A stretch of DNA of 64,000 bases from an uncultured Eubacteriales bacterium (GCA_934402395.1 CAKRTQ010000006.1:62001-126000); one strand, 5' to 3'; positions 40,746 through 49,932 are shown, counted from the stretch's first letter. Notes: generated by a model from the sequence alone, not told the origin. Translations and numbers: made by a program.

Positions 40746-43700
40746 TATTTTCCTGTCCTCCGCCTGTTTTTCTTGCTTCCGATAATGCCGACAAGCGCAG
40801 CAAAACCTCCTGCCGCTGCCGCAGAAGCTGCTGCCAATGCAGCCGCCTCGCCATCGGTCACGCTGAGACGCTCGCGTCTTGCAGCACGCTTGGCGTCGCT
40901 TTTTTCGTCCTTACGGCGTTGCTTGTTTTCTTTCACGGTCGGTGCAGTGGAAAATTCATCTCTTCTCTGCTCATCGCCGAGAGTACCGGGTGCCGGCTCA
41001 GAAAGACCGAGCGGAGACGCCGTGGGACAAAGCCCCGGACGTTTTGCATATCTGCGTGCGCAACCGCGATGCGCCTCGCCGTCAAATGCCAGAGCGTAGT
41101 TCCAGTGTGCACGGGATATGACCTCATCGGTAACAAGCTCAAGTCTGCGCCCGTACACCGAGCGCGAGAGAATATGCTTTCCGCATATCACAAGATCATC
41201 GCCCTCGGTAAACGATGTGCCGTATCTCTCATTGAAATCGGATACAGTCAGGTCGGAATTTTCATACCGCACCCAAACCGTCATGACCGAACGCGGCTTT
41301 ATCACGGTCCCCGCCGGGAATTTCCATGTGCGGTCCTCGGAAGGCGCCTTGCCCGTCTGCGACCAGAGTCTGAGCGTTGTGCCGCTAAGCTCCTGCGCGC
41401 GGGAGGAAGAATTGTAAAGCACGATATACGGGAACGGATCATCGGTCGTTACGCCGTCGCGCTCAAGCGGCATACTGTACGGCAGTATTTCCGCTATCGT
41501 GACCGGAGATATGACGGTGGAAACGGTGGAGCATACTCTTCCCTTTCCCGCAACATCGGCGGTCACCACGGCGGTGAGCCTGTGCAGCACCGCAAGCTCG
41601 GGGAAGGAACGGCTCACGCGCATGGTCTTGCCTGCGGCAAGCCTGCCGCAATGCACCGTGGCATACGGAGCTTCATCGCGTATATCGAATCCCGTTGTGC
41701 GCGTAATGTAAAAGTCAACACGCACATTCCCGGCAGCAGACGCGCCGGAATTTGTAATGCGCAGGCGCGCCGCAGTACCGCGTTCCGTGTTGTAGGAAGC
41801 TCCTGTCTCAATACCACTGAGCGTCAGCTCGCCGCGTTTTTCGATCCACACGGGAGCTGTGACCGAATACTGTCCGGGCGCGGTTATGCGGAGATAATAA
41901 TAGTCAAAATCGGGTGCAAGCGTGGGATGCCACTCAAAACTTTTGAGCGCACCAGCATTGCGCACGGCAACAACAATGTTGTCCTCAGCCACGATCTCAA
42001 TCTTTCCTATGCCGCGCGCATCCTCGGTCGAAACGGAAATATCAAAATCAAGCTTTTCGGGAGCCGTAAGGCGTGAGCCGAGCCACTTGCCGTTTACACG
42101 GTATTTGATTCTGAGCGTCGGCTCGGATGCCGTATAGGTTCTGCGCGCGCGGAAAGCCTCCATTATATTTTCACGCGTGAGCGCAGGGGCAAGCACAAAG
42201 CCTATTGCCTGACGCGCCGTGGTCCACGTGGCGGAGTGATTGTCCTCATTCGATACCGGGGTAGCGTGCCAACCGGCGGCAAGCCCCATTGCGTACTCGC
42301 GGTCATATGATGCATCTCTTATCTCAGTAAGACAGACCTTTTCATCGGCGCCGTCGGTGCGGAAGGCATACTCGTCAAAGTCGCCCCACGGATAGCCGGG
42401 ATGATTGAACATGGCAACAGCCCCGGGATCCTCTTCCAGCTTGCCGTAAAGAGCGGGAAGCGTTGTGTCGAATATTCTGTTTTCAACGTCGCGGCTGCCG
42501 AGAACATTCATGTGCCCCCAATAACCGCACTTCATGTTCCATGTCATTTCGTAGCCGAAAAGCGCGGCAAATTTTCCGGGGTCGTCAAATTTGTCCGCCG
42601 TTTTGCGAAGCTCATCGGCGCACGCCGGACCCTCGGGAATATAATGGGAATGATCGGTAACGGCAAAATAATCCGCGTGACCGACGTTTCGGGCGTATGT
42701 GTAAGCGTCGGCAGGCGTTCCGACTCCGTCCGAATCACCGGTATGCGAATGGACCTCTCCGCGATAGGTATTCAGATCGCTCATATCGGAAACCGAAAAA
42801 CGGATCTTCTTCACAGTATGATTGCCGAGCATATCGCAAAGGACCAGCTTCATCTCATGCTCGCCTACCGAAAACGGGGTTGCGGGAATATATTTAACGC
42901 TCTCTCCGCTCCACTCGACGCGGCGCGTAAGGTCGCTTCCGTCCACTTCAAGGCGGCATTCCGTAAGCCTGACACCCGAAATATCGTAAAACGCGGCGCT
43001 TACCGGCGTGCCCCGGGAAACATCATACGCATATTTTTCGGTAGGATGCACCGAAATAATGCGCGGTCCCGCATTGTCATACACGGCGGAACGCAGACCG
43101 CAGAGCGCGACCTCGCGCGATCCGTCGGTAACGTGGATCGAATATTCAAGCATTCCCGTGCGTTCGATAAGCTCATACGGGATCTCAGCGCGGTAAAGAC
43201 CGTCTGTCCCCGCGTGCGCGGCAAGACGCGCCCCGCCGAGCATCACCCATGCATCGGCTATCTGGCGGCAAGCCTCGGTCGGGACCGCCGCAAAAACCGC
43301 TTCGTGCTTTGTGTCTCCAAGATACACGGCATCTGTCGGCGCCAGCGGAAGAATAACGGGAAGCGCCGCATCGGCATCGAAAGCCGCCTGCCCCGCCGAG
43401 AATCCGCCGGGCGTCGGCAGCGCGTTGTGCGAAACATTCACAGCCACCGAGGGATGGCGCAGATCGACCGTCCAGTCGGACGAACGCCGCACCGGAGTGT
43501 CCCAATTGCCCCATTCGGTGTTGTAGGTCAGCGAATAAACTGCCGCCGACAGCTCACCGCCGCGCGGGACAAGACTGAGCGTCCACGGATTGTACTCGTG
43601 CGGAAGCTCCGGCAGATCGCACTTTTTCACTATCGCACCGGTCTCCCCATCGCGCACAGCGTACGCCGCCGTAATTATCCTCACGCTTTCGGGCGTGGGA

Positions 43701-44350
43701 GCGGGCACAGGGGGAGTATACATCGCTCCGAGCTCGCGGCAGAGATCGGCGGGAGCGGAATAGTCGCGTCCCGCAGCGCCGACACCGAAGTTGGAGCGGA
43801 AAAGCGGCCACCACACCGCAAGCTCGCCGGCGGAGATGACAGACTCGCCGGGTGCCTGCGCCAGCGGATAGCGTACCGGTTCGGTGCTGTCCGATGTGAG
43901 TATAAGCTCCCAGTCGAACAAATCAACATCCGCCTTACCCGGATTGTAAAACTCGATGTACGATGTCACCGCAGGGCTTTTCGGACGCAGAAAAAGCTCG
44001 GTTATGATGAGGGGCGGCAGAGCGGGCAGCTCTGTCGTTTCCACCGAATACGATGCGCGGCAGCCGCCGCCGGAAACGGTGTACTCAAGCTTGCCGGGAA
44101 GCACCGCGGCAGCAGGTATGTGTGCGGAATATATTTCAAATTTACGCCCCGCAGCTTCAAACGAATCGCACGGCGTCATGAGTATGGTTCCGCTGCCGGA
44201 AACGTCCAGCTCAAGCCGTGCCGGAAGCTCGCATTCGGGACTCATCGCGGAGTGCTCAAGCGCGACCGCAATGTCCTGACCGTGCCCCACTGCGGCAAAT
44301 GCCGCCGGTGAATGCCACAGCCTCATTGAAGTTTTTTCGTTGGTATTCAT
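40745..44350 (-). CDS. large multidomain protein with PHP phosphoesterase and lamin-tail domains
   Basis: 1201 aa. The domains, from visible motifs, begin with a lamin-tail-like domain (LTD) at about 112-180 (PLIITELFLRP, YIEFYNPGKADVDLFDWEL). Beta-rich modules with Bacterial-Ig character follow to about 525. A PHP/CehA-like metallohydrolase domain spans about 530-740, with GEVHSHTGDSDG, YFAVTDHSH, FNHPGYPWGD and SNEDNHSA carrying the metal His/Asp. A CARDB-like domain lies near 840-940 and a second LTD at about 950-1060 (VTIAEILPYSMPL, PYIVLYNSSS). A basic linker and a last hydrophobic helix (AAAAGGFAALVGIIG) end in KKNRRRTGK. LTD proteins are usually exported, but no N-terminal signal peptide is seen. 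A phosphodiesterase role is inferred. Confidence 0.82.
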   Translation of the reverse strand: MNTNEKTSMRLWHSPAAFAAVGHGQDIAVALEHSAMSPECELPARLELDVSGSGTILMTPCDSFEAAGRKFEIYSAHIPAAAVLPGKLEYTVSGGGCRASYSVETTELPALPPLIITELFLRPKSPAVTSYIEFYNPGKADVDLFDWELILTSDSTEPVRYPLAQAPGESVISAGELAVWWPLFRSNFGVGAAGRDYSAPADLCRELGAMYTPPVPAPTPESVRIITAAYAVRDGETGAIVKKCDLPELPHEYNPWTLSLVPRGGELSAAVYSLTYNTEWGNWDTPVRRSSDWTVDLRHPSVAVNVSHNALPTPGGFSAGQAAFDADAALPVILPLAPTDAVYLGDTKHEAVFAAVPTEACRQIADAWVMLGGARLAAHAGTDGLYRAEIPYELIERTGMLEYSIHVTDGSREVALCGLRSAVYDNAGPRIISVHPTEKYAYDVSRGTPVSAAFYDISGVRLTECRLEVDGSDLTRRVEWSGESVKYIPATPFSVGEHEMKLVLCDMLGNHTVKKIRFSVSDMSDLNTYRGEVHSHTGDSDGVGTPADAYTYARNVGHADYFAVTDHSHYIPEGPACADELRKTADKFDDPGKFAALFGYEMTWNMKCGYWGHMNVLGSRDVENRIFDTTLPALYGKLEEDPGAVAMFNHPGYPWGDFDEYAFRTDGADEKVCLTEIRDASYDREYAMGLAAGWHATPVSNEDNHSATWTTARQAIGFVLAPALTRENIMEAFRARRTYTASEPTLRIKYRVNGKWLGSRLTAPEKLDFDISVSTEDARGIGKIEIVAEDNIVVAVRNAGALKSFEWHPTLAPDFDYYYLRITAPGQYSVTAPVWIEKRGELTLSGIETGASYNTERGTAARLRITNSGASAAGNVRVDFYITRTTGFDIRDEAPYATVHCGRLAAGKTMRVSRSFPELAVLHRLTAVVTADVAGKGRVCSTVSTVISPVTIAEILPYSMPLERDGVTTDDPFPYIVLYNSSSRAQELSGTTLRLWSQTGKAPSEDRTWKFPAGTVIKPRSVMTVWVRYENSDLTVSDFNERYGTSFTEGDDLVICGKHILSRSVYGRRLELVTDEVISRAHWNYALAFDGEAHRGCARRYAKRPGLCPTASPLGLSEPAPGTLGDEQRRDEFSTAPTVKENKQRRKDEKSDAKRAARRERLSVTDGEAAALAAASAAAAGGFAALVGIIGSKKNRRRTGK

Positions 44351-44380
44351 TATGACCTGACCCTTTCACTTGTTACGATA

Positions 44381-44409
44381 ATTATACCACGCAAGCGGGC
44401 ACAGAACAA
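44381..44409 (-). promoter_or_regulatory. promoter of the PHP-manA unit
   Basis: On the minus strand, TTGTTC (44409-44404), 17 nt, TATAAT (44386-44381), about 30 nt before the start. Confidence 0.65.
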
Positions 44410-44442
44410 GGGGAAAATAAGATATTTATAAAAAAAGCAAGA

Positions 44443-44485
44443 GGGGGCTGTTAAAAAACTCATTTTGAGTTTTTTAACAGCCCCC
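44443..44485. terminator. palindromic terminator, family copy 6
   Basis: A perfect palindrome, GGGGGCTGTTAAAAAACTCA with its complement around a TTT centre, lying 16 nt past the GH20 stop and upstream of the next promoter on the same strand. Confidence 0.85.
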
Positions 44486-44501
44486 TGTGGCATTGCCGCT
44501 T

Positions 44502-46385
44502 TCAGATCAGGCAGGCAGTCACAACACCCGTCCAGGTGTTGCAGTTTATATACGGCATACGCGGATCGTCTGCTGCGCGTCCGTCATGCGAAAGCACGGG
44601 CTGTTCAAGCTCCTCGATCCTTTCGATATCACCTGCGAGCCATGCTTCAAGGCGAAGCCTTACAGAATCAAGACGCTGACGCAGACCGCCGAGACGCTGC
44701 TCTTCGGTGGCAAATCCGAACGTTTTGTTTTCCGCATACCACTGGCGGCGGAAAGCAACGATAAACGCATCAAGCTTTGCGATAACGGTCGGGATATCCC
44801 GGTGCGCCAGGCGTCGGACGGCAACCTTATCGCCGTCAAGATACGCGCGGCGGATCCTTATCGTCAGATCGCACTTGTCCGAAAGCAGGTCGCAAAGCAG
44901 TCCGAGCGATTCAAAAATGTAACCCCAACGGGCGTCGTCGGCGTGAGCCAGCAAACGCTCGGCGGCTGTACGGTAATACTCGGGCGCCTCGGGTCCCACA
45001 TGGCGGTCAAGAAGTCCCTCGAGCGGATCGTTGTAAAGCAGATACTTGCAGGGGCAGACAGGATGCGAGCACTCGCTCGGTGATGTTCCGGGCAGTGCAT
45101 TGGGCAGATCAAACAGCATAAGCTCGTCAAATCCCGTTCCGAACACCTCGCGGCTGCGTTTTTCAAGCAGCTCATGCGGCGCCTCCGCACCCGTATAAAG
45201 ACGCTCCGCAAAGTAAAGAAGCGAGGGGAGCGTTGAGAACTGCGATGCCTCGCCGCCGTTGTCGCCCCAGCCGGTGACAATAACGCTTGCCACTCCGTGC
45301 TCGGCGCATGAATCAAGCTGAAGCTTGGTCGATGCCAGTGAGAACGCATTGTGCGGCGCAAATCCCGACCACTTCCATGCTCCGCCGGCATATATCGTGG
45401 GATTTTTGAACTTCAGGTGGCATTCAAGCATATGATCGAATATCTGGCGGTCAAGAGAGTAGTAATCCCAGTAAACAAGAGTGACGTTTTCGGGGACTTT
45501 AGCCATTATTTCGGGTGCGATCTCTCCCTCGCGCACACGGTAAGCGCCGCCGAACGCCATGCGGAAGAACATATCGCTCCACATCATCGGCTCATAGCCG
45601 ACCTCGGCGCAAAGCTTTGACACGCGGTCAAGATGCTCAAGCATTATCTCATGCGCGGGACGGTATCCGTTTTTGGTAAGATATCTGCCTCTGCCGAGCA
45701 TATGTGCTTCGTCCATACCTATATTGATCCGCTTTGAGCGGAACACACGGCGGCATGCCTCAAGGCAGGCGCGCACAAAGGTGTATGTGCGTTCATCGCC
45801 GACAAGCATTATGTCATTGCAGTCAACGATAGAGTTGAGCCCCGGCCAGCGGAGCGCAGTGGCAAGATGTGCAAGCGTCTGGATGCAAGGGATGACTTCA
45901 ATACCGAATCTGTCGGCATAATCGTCGATCTCGCGCAGCTCCTCGGCTGAATAGCGTCCGCGCATACGCCCGAAATAAGGGTATTCTGGGACCTCGTATG
46001 TATCCTCGGAGTAAAGCATGAGCGAATCATAGCCCATTGCGGCAAGAAGGCGTATCATTTTCTTTGCGCCGTCCATATTGAGCACAGCATTGCGCGAAAC
46101 GTCCGCCATGTAGCAAAGCATATCGTATTTCCCGTTTTCAATATGCTCGCCGCCCTCGGATACCGTGTTTCCGAGCAGCGAGAGCGCGCGGAAAAATTCA
46201 TTTTTTCTGCGGTATGTAAGGCAATACCCGCCTTCATTTTTGCGGACGGACAGCTCATCCCCCATTCTGACCTCCACGGGGACGCCGCGTGTGCTGAATC
46301 TCAGCCCAAGTGACGGGGCAATCTCGGCGGCTGCCTCAAGCAGGCTCTTGTCGGTACATCTCAGATCTACGTTTTTTGACATCAC
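44502..46385 (-). CDS. glycoside hydrolase family 20 (beta-N-acetylhexosaminidase-like)
   Basis: 627 aa, with no signal peptide, so cytoplasmic. The N-terminal GH20b-like domain (about 1-95) precedes a TIM barrel. The barrel starts at YMADVSRNAVLNMDGAKKMIRLLAAMGYDSLMLYSEDTYEVP and reaches the catalytic Asp-Glu pair in INIGMDEAHMLGRG near residue 220. Trp/Tyr lining is seen in MMWSDMFFRM and LVYWDYYSLDRQ. The last 190 residues are helical. It probably removes terminal GlcNAc or GalNAc from glycans or muropeptide fragments by substrate-assisted catalysis. It is the last gene of the run trxA - FTR-like - nucleoside hydrolase - GH20. Confidence 0.85.
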   Translation of the reverse strand: MMSKNVDLRCTDKSLLEAAAEIAPSLGLRFSTRGVPVEVRMGDELSVRKNEGGYCLTYRRKNEFFRALSLLGNTVSEGGEHIENGKYDMLCYMADVSRNAVLNMDGAKKMIRLLAAMGYDSLMLYSEDTYEVPEYPYFGRMRGRYSAEELREIDDYADRFGIEVIPCIQTLAHLATALRWPGLNSIVDCNDIMLVGDERTYTFVRACLEACRRVFRSKRINIGMDEAHMLGRGRYLTKNGYRPAHEIMLEHLDRVSKLCAEVGYEPMMWSDMFFRMAFGGAYRVREGEIAPEIMAKVPENVTLVYWDYYSLDRQIFDHMLECHLKFKNPTIYAGGAWKWSGFAPHNAFSLASTKLQLDSCAEHGVASVIVTGWGDNGGEASQFSTLPSLLYFAERLYTGAEAPHELLEKRSREVFGTGFDELMLFDLPNALPGTSPSECSHPVCPCKYLLYNDPLEGLLDRHVGPEAPEYYRTAAERLLAHADDARWGYIFESLGLLCDLLSDKCDLTIRIRRAYLDGDKVAVRRLAHRDIPTVIAKLDAFIVAFRRQWYAENKTFGFATEEQRLGGLRQRLDSVRLRLEAWLAGDIERIEELEQPVLSHDGRAADDPRMPYINCNTWTGVVTACLI

Positions 46386-46413
46386 GTTACTCCTTTTAGG
46401 TGTGCCTCACGGC

Positions 46414-47325
46414 TTATTTGTTTTTTTCAGAAAGCTTGCGGAACAGGTCGGCATAAATCGGATCGCGGCGGATCTTGCGCACGTATACATACGGCTCGCG
46501 GGATGCGTCAAACGCATAGCGGCAGTCCGTCGTCACGTACGGGCGCGGCAAAACGACCATTCCCAGTGCCTCGGGCTTGGTAATGCAAGCCACGGCAGTG
46601 ACATCCCATATCACCTTTGACCAGCCATATGGATTTTTTGTGTATGCGGCGGTTATATCGCAAAGATAGTCGCAAAGCTCATTTTTGCCGCGCAGATAAT
46701 ACTCAACCTCGGGTATCGTGGTAATGAATGAGCTGCACACACCGTCGCAGGGGATCTGTATAAGCGGTATACCGGAATCAAATACCACCTCTGCGGCGGG
46801 AATATCCTGCTTCAGATTGAATTCCTTTGTATCGGGGCAGGTCAGCGCATGACCGCCGAGCCATATGAGCGCGGCGCGGTCGCATATTGCCGGCTCCTTG
46901 ATTATCGCCGAGGCGACATTGGTTATCGCGCCTATGGCAACGATCCATACCGTCTCATCGCTCTGCATAACGGTGCGAATGATGTTGTCGCACGCGTCCG
47001 ACTGCACATACTCGCCGGCAGACGGCAAAAACCGCTCGGAACCGCGGTATACCGGAATATTTTTTGCCATTTCGGGGTCGGTCAGCGCGGTTATGCGGAA
47101 TATCTCATTGTAGCTCTTTTCCATACCGTCGCCGGCAGATGCAGAGCGTTTGTTGAGAAACGGCGCCGCATTTATCGAAAGCAATTCGACCCGGTCGGAG
47201 GACAGCATCGAATACGCAATTGCGTACTGGTCATCGACCTCATTGAAAGCGTCGGTATCGAGAATGATCTTTTTCCTTTTGCCGTTCTTAAGTTCGGAAA
47301 TAAGCTCACGTGGAGTCATTTTCAT
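46414..47325 (-). CDS. nucleoside hydrolase (inosine/uridine-preferring family)
   Basis: 303 aa from ATG 47325 (AGGAGATT upstream). The N-terminal calcium-site motif is KIILDTDAFNEVDDQYAIAYSM; the classical DTDxGxDD reads DTDAFNEVDD here. Further family features are IVAIGAITNVASAIIKEPAI and the late IWDVTAVACI, which contains the conserved Asp. It cleaves N-ribosidic bonds or related glycosides. The altered first motif (Gly and first Asp shifted) places it in a divergent subfamily, so the substrate is uncertain. Confidence 0.85.
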   Translation of the reverse strand: MKMTPRELISELKNGKRKKIILDTDAFNEVDDQYAIAYSMLSSDRVELLSINAAPFLNKRSASAGDGMEKSYNEIFRITALTDPEMAKNIPVYRGSERFLPSAGEYVQSDACDNIIRTVMQSDETVWIVAIGAITNVASAIIKEPAICDRAALIWLGGHALTCPDTKEFNLKQDIPAAEVVFDSGIPLIQIPCDGVCSSFITTIPEVEYYLRGKNELCDYLCDITAAYTKNPYGWSKVIWDVTAVACITKPEALGMVVLPRPYVTTDCRYAFDASREPYVYVRKIRRDPIYADLFRKLSEKNK

Positions 47326-47341
47326 AGCATAATCTCCTGAA

Positions 47342-47539
47342 TTATTTTTCTTTGTAGTAAAGCATACAGTGGCAGTAGCCTTCAAAATCGGGGTCGGCTA
47401 TCTGGCGGCGGAATTCCGCGCACATACATTTTGTATCCTCGCTCCGCTCGCGCACGCACGGACAGTACCCGCCGGTGCGTTTGAGTCCTTCCTTTACGGC
47501 GGCAACCACCTCGGCGTTTTCGTTAAGACGTATCTTCAT
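47342..47539 (-). CDS. small ferredoxin-thioredoxin reductase catalytic-domain protein
   Basis: 65 aa. Three CxC-type motifs are visible: CPC (26-28), CMC (38-40) and CHC (56-58), within TGGYCPCVRERSEDTKCMC and EGYCHCMLYYK. These match the [4Fe-4S] ligands and the redox-active Cys pair of the FTR beta subunit, in the short spacing of the stand-alone prokaryotic form. It lies 4 nt after the thioredoxin gene. The likely job is to pass electrons from ferredoxin to that thioredoxin. No FTR variable subunit is encoded nearby. Confidence 0.85.
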   Translation of the reverse strand: MKIRLNENAEVVAAVKEGLKRTGGYCPCVRERSEDTKCMCAEFRRQIADPDFEGYCHCMLYYKEK

Positions 47540-47543
47540 TTTC

Positions 47544-47867
47544 TTATCCGTTTGACGTCACATCTGCAATGAACCGAAGAACGCCGGGCTTGTCCATATA
47601 TCTGCTGACAGATGCAAGCAGCTTTCCGTTTTTCATCACCGCGAGCGTCGGAATGAACTTTATCGCAAACTTTTCGGCAAGCGCCGGTTCGTCATCGACA
47701 TTGACCTTGCACACGGTAAGCTCGGGATGCTCCTCGGCTATCTCGGCAATAACGGGAGCGATCATGCGGCAGGGACCGCACCATGTCGCCCAGAAATCTA
47801 TAAGCACCACACCGTCGGCGCGGTTCACCACCTCATCGTATTTATCGGCGGTAAGGGTTATTTCCAT
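47544..47867 (-). CDS. trxA: thioredoxin
   Basis: 107 aa. The active site is FWATWCGPCRM (Cys30 and Cys33) and the cis-proline is in KFIPTLAVMKNG. It is a general dithiol-disulphide reductant in the cytoplasm. It begins a run of four same-strand genes with gaps of 4, 16 and 28 nt. Its immediate neighbour is the FTR-like protein, its probable reductase. Confidence 0.96.
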   Translation of the reverse strand: MEITLTADKYDEVVNRADGVVLIDFWATWCGPCRMIAPVIAEIAEEHPELTVCKVNVDDEPALAEKFAIKFIPTLAVMKNGKLLASVSRYMDKPGVLRFIADVTSNG

Positions 47868-47967
47868 TTTGAAACCATCCTTTCATGTCGTTTTACAGCT
47901 GCTGCAGAGCAGACGGTATCCGCAAAACGATTTTTCAAAACTGCGGGCAAAAAACGACCGCAAGATT

Positions 47968-47996
47968 ATTATACAACAAAAATACGGCAGACGCAA
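47968..47996 (-). promoter_or_regulatory. promoter of the trxA operon
   Basis: On the minus strand, TTGCGT (47996-47991), 17 nt, TATAAT (47973-47968), with a leader of about 95 nt. Confidence 0.65.
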
Positions 47997-48013
47997 TATA
48001 AAAAACAAAATAA

Positions 48014-48664
48014 TTATTCGGCTCCGTCTTCTATGATCACGTTGTCCGCAAGGATCCCGGGTTTGTGCCTCATACTGTCGGCATCTCCCAGTCTGCGTAT
48101 CACCCGGCACGGTACGCCGGCGGCAAAGCAGCCCTCGGGAATATCACGGGTGACTACGCTCCCCGCGCCTATCACACAGTTGTCCCCTATCGTAACGCCG
48201 GGGCAGACCGTCACCGACGCGCCGAACCAGCAGTTGTTTCCGATATGCACCGGCTTTGCCCAGCAAAGCCGGCGCGACTCGCCCTCCGCCGTTCTTATCG
48301 CCAGCCGTTCCCCGGCAAGCATCGGATGCATCGGCGTGACGATCGTCGTGTTTGGTCCGAAGTCGCAATGATCGCCTATGGTCACCTCGGCGTCGTCCTG
48401 CACCGTAAGATTGAAATTGCCGAAAAAATACTTTCCTATCTTGGTGTGCTTTCCGTAGTGAAAGGCAATCGGCCCCTGAATAAATCCGCCCTCTCCGAAC
48501 TCGCCCAGTATCTCCGAAAGTATCGCCGCGCGCTTTTCGGTTTCTTCCTCATATGTATTGTTGTAATCCACATTGAGGTCGTGCGTTCTGCGCTTTATCG
48601 CCTTCAGCTCCGGGTCACCGGGAAAAAACAGTATCCCCGCTTTTATTTTTTCTTCTTCCTTCAT
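48014..48664 (-). CDS. sugar O-acetyltransferase (maltose/galactoside acetyltransferase family)
   Basis: 216 aa. The Mac-type N-terminal helix region is KRRTHDLNVDYNNTYEEETEKRAAILSEIL. The left-handed beta-helix of hexapeptide repeats follows, with YFGNFNLTVQDDAEVTIGDHCDFGPNTTIVTPMHPM containing the catalytic His. The end is VHIGNNCWFGASVTVCPGVTIGDNCVIGAGSVVTRDIPEG. It transfers acetyl from acetyl-CoA to a sugar or similar acceptor. Its start overlaps the upstream kinase stop by 4 nt (ATGA). Confidence 0.9.
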   Translation of the reverse strand: MKEEEKIKAGILFFPGDPELKAIKRRTHDLNVDYNNTYEEETEKRAAILSEILGEFGEGGFIQGPIAFHYGKHTKIGKYFFGNFNLTVQDDAEVTIGDHCDFGPNTTIVTPMHPMLAGERLAIRTAEGESRRLCWAKPVHIGNNCWFGASVTVCPGVTIGDNCVIGAGSVVTRDIPEGCFAAGVPCRVIRRLGDADSMRHKPGILADNVIIEDGAE

Positions 48665-49197
48665 TTTAAATACAGCTCTCCTTTGTCCGATATAATTGAT
48701 TCAATGTCGTATTCGTCATCAAACAGATGACAGCACAGCCCGTATCTTCCGCAAAGCTCAAGCGAGCGGGCATTCCCGCGTATTATTTCATCGCGGTCCG
48801 CACCGCCGACCATACGTTTTTCGATGATATTTTCAAAACCGCATATGCTGTCCCAGTGCCGCAGTATGTAATTTTCACTCATTGCAAGGCAGACAAAGCG
48901 TACCTCATCAAGATAGCGCGGCTCAAGATCATCGGCAAAATCAAAAGGAATATAACACCCCTCAACAGTCAGATTCTGCCCGTTTTCAATTGCGGTCTTT
49001 ACGATCTCCCGCGCGATACGCCAGATATACGGAGTAAGCTCCGCATCATCATCGGGAGTCAGCGCAGTCACGCCGCCGCGGATAAACCCCATTTTGAGAT
49101 GATCTAGAGACAGGTACGGGTACCCGTATTTTTCAAGTATCATCTGTGCAAGCCGTGTTTTGCCGGTATGTGTTTCACCTGCTATAAGAACTACCAT
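48661..49197 (-). CDS. P-loop small-molecule kinase-like protein
   Basis: 178 aa. The Walker A motif GETHTGKT is at residues 7-14 of MVVLIAGETHTGKTRLAQMI. DHLKMG, TVEGCYIP and RNARSLELCGR mark the rest of an adenylate-kinase/2-phosphoglycerate-kinase-like fold. No specific substrate can be named. It is coupled by ATGA overlap to the acetyltransferase and shares an intergenic promoter region with the divergent Nudix gene. Confidence 0.7.
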   Translation of the reverse strand: MVVLIAGETHTGKTRLAQMILEKYGYPYLSLDHLKMGFIRGGVTALTPDDDAELTPYIWRIAREIVKTAIENGQNLTVEGCYIPFDFADDLEPRYLDEVRFVCLAMSENYILRHWDSICGFENIIEKRMVGGADRDEIIRGNARSLELCGRYGLCCHLFDDEYDIESIISDKGELYLK

Positions 49198-49215
49198 GTG
49201 ATCCCCTCCGCATAT

Positions 49216-49288
49216 ATTGTATCACGAAAAAAGCTCAAAATCAACATATTTGCGCCATGTTGATTTTTCCACGGCGATGTGGTATAAT
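49216..49288. promoter_or_regulatory. divergent promoter pair
   Basis: Minus strand: TTGATT (49244-49239), 17 nt, TACAAT (49221-49216) for the kinase-acetyltransferase unit. Plus strand: TTGATT (49260-49265), 17 nt, TATAAT (49283-49288) for the Nudix gene. The two -35 boxes are only 15 nt apart, so the units may be regulated together. Confidence 0.7.
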
Positions 49289-49314
49289 GGATGTGAAAAA
49301 CGGGGTGAAAAAGC

Positions 49315-49932
49315 ATGGAATGTGATGAATTGATACGGTACGCAGCAGAGCTTCAAAGCATTGCGCAGGCGGGGCTTCACTACGGCAAGGACATTTACGA
49401 CCGTGAACGCTACGCGCGGATACGTGAGATCGCCGCCGAGATCATCGCGCACAGCTCGGATCTGCCGCTTGAAAAGGTAACGGAGATATTCTGCGCCGAC
49501 AGCGGATATCAGACTCCCAAGGTCGATACGCGCGCGGCTGTATTCCGCGACGGCAAAATACTTCTGGTGCGCGAGTCGGACGGCAGGTGGGCGCTCCCCG
49601 GCGGATGGTGCGAGTTCAACCTTTCACCGGTAAAGAACACAATAAAGGAAGTACGCGAGGAAGCGGGGCGGGATGTCGAGGTATCCTCTCTCATTGCCGT
49701 GCTGAACCGCAACGACCACAACCCGCCGCCGTATGCATACGGCGTGGTAAAAATATTCTACCTGTGCACGGAAACAGGCGGTGAATTTCACAAAAACAGC
49801 GAAACGACTGCTGCCGATTACTTTGCCGAGGACTCCCTCCCGCCGTTTGCGGAAGAAAAATGCACGGCGGAACAGGTGCATATGTGTTTTCGTGCGCTCA
49901 GATCGCCTGACCGGGGCGTCGTATTCGACTGA
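49315..49932 (+). CDS. Nudix hydrolase with N-terminal helical domain
   Basis: 205 aa. Residues 1-60 are a helical N-terminal domain (LIRYAAELQSIAQAGLHYGKDIYDRERYARIREIAAEI) typical of one Nudix subgroup found mainly in Bacillota. The Nudix fold begins at VDTRAAVFRDGKILLVRESDGRWALPGGWCEFNLSPVKNTIKEVREEAG. The metal-binding EVREEAG is intact, but the earlier glutamate of the Nudix box is not at its usual place, as seen in this subgroup. It hydrolyses a nucleoside diphosphate derivative; ADP-ribose-like or sugar-nucleotide substrates are plausible. A GC-rich gap of 41 nt separates it from the kinase gene. Confidence 0.9.
   Translation: MECDELIRYAAELQSIAQAGLHYGKDIYDRERYARIREIAAEIIAHSSDLPLEKVTEIFCADSGYQTPKVDTRAAVFRDGKILLVRESDGRWALPGGWCEFNLSPVKNTIKEVREEAGRDVEVSSLIAVLNRNDHNPPPYAYGVVKIFYLCTETGGEFHKNSETTAADYFAEDSLPPFAEEKCTAEQVHMCFRALRSPDRGVVFD

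Noticed and set aside
42401..44311. A 636-codon plus-strand open frame opposite the PHP gene
   Set aside because: It mirrors the high-GC coding strand of the PHP/lamin-tail gene, is rich in Arg/His/Gly without any domain, and has no ribosome site.
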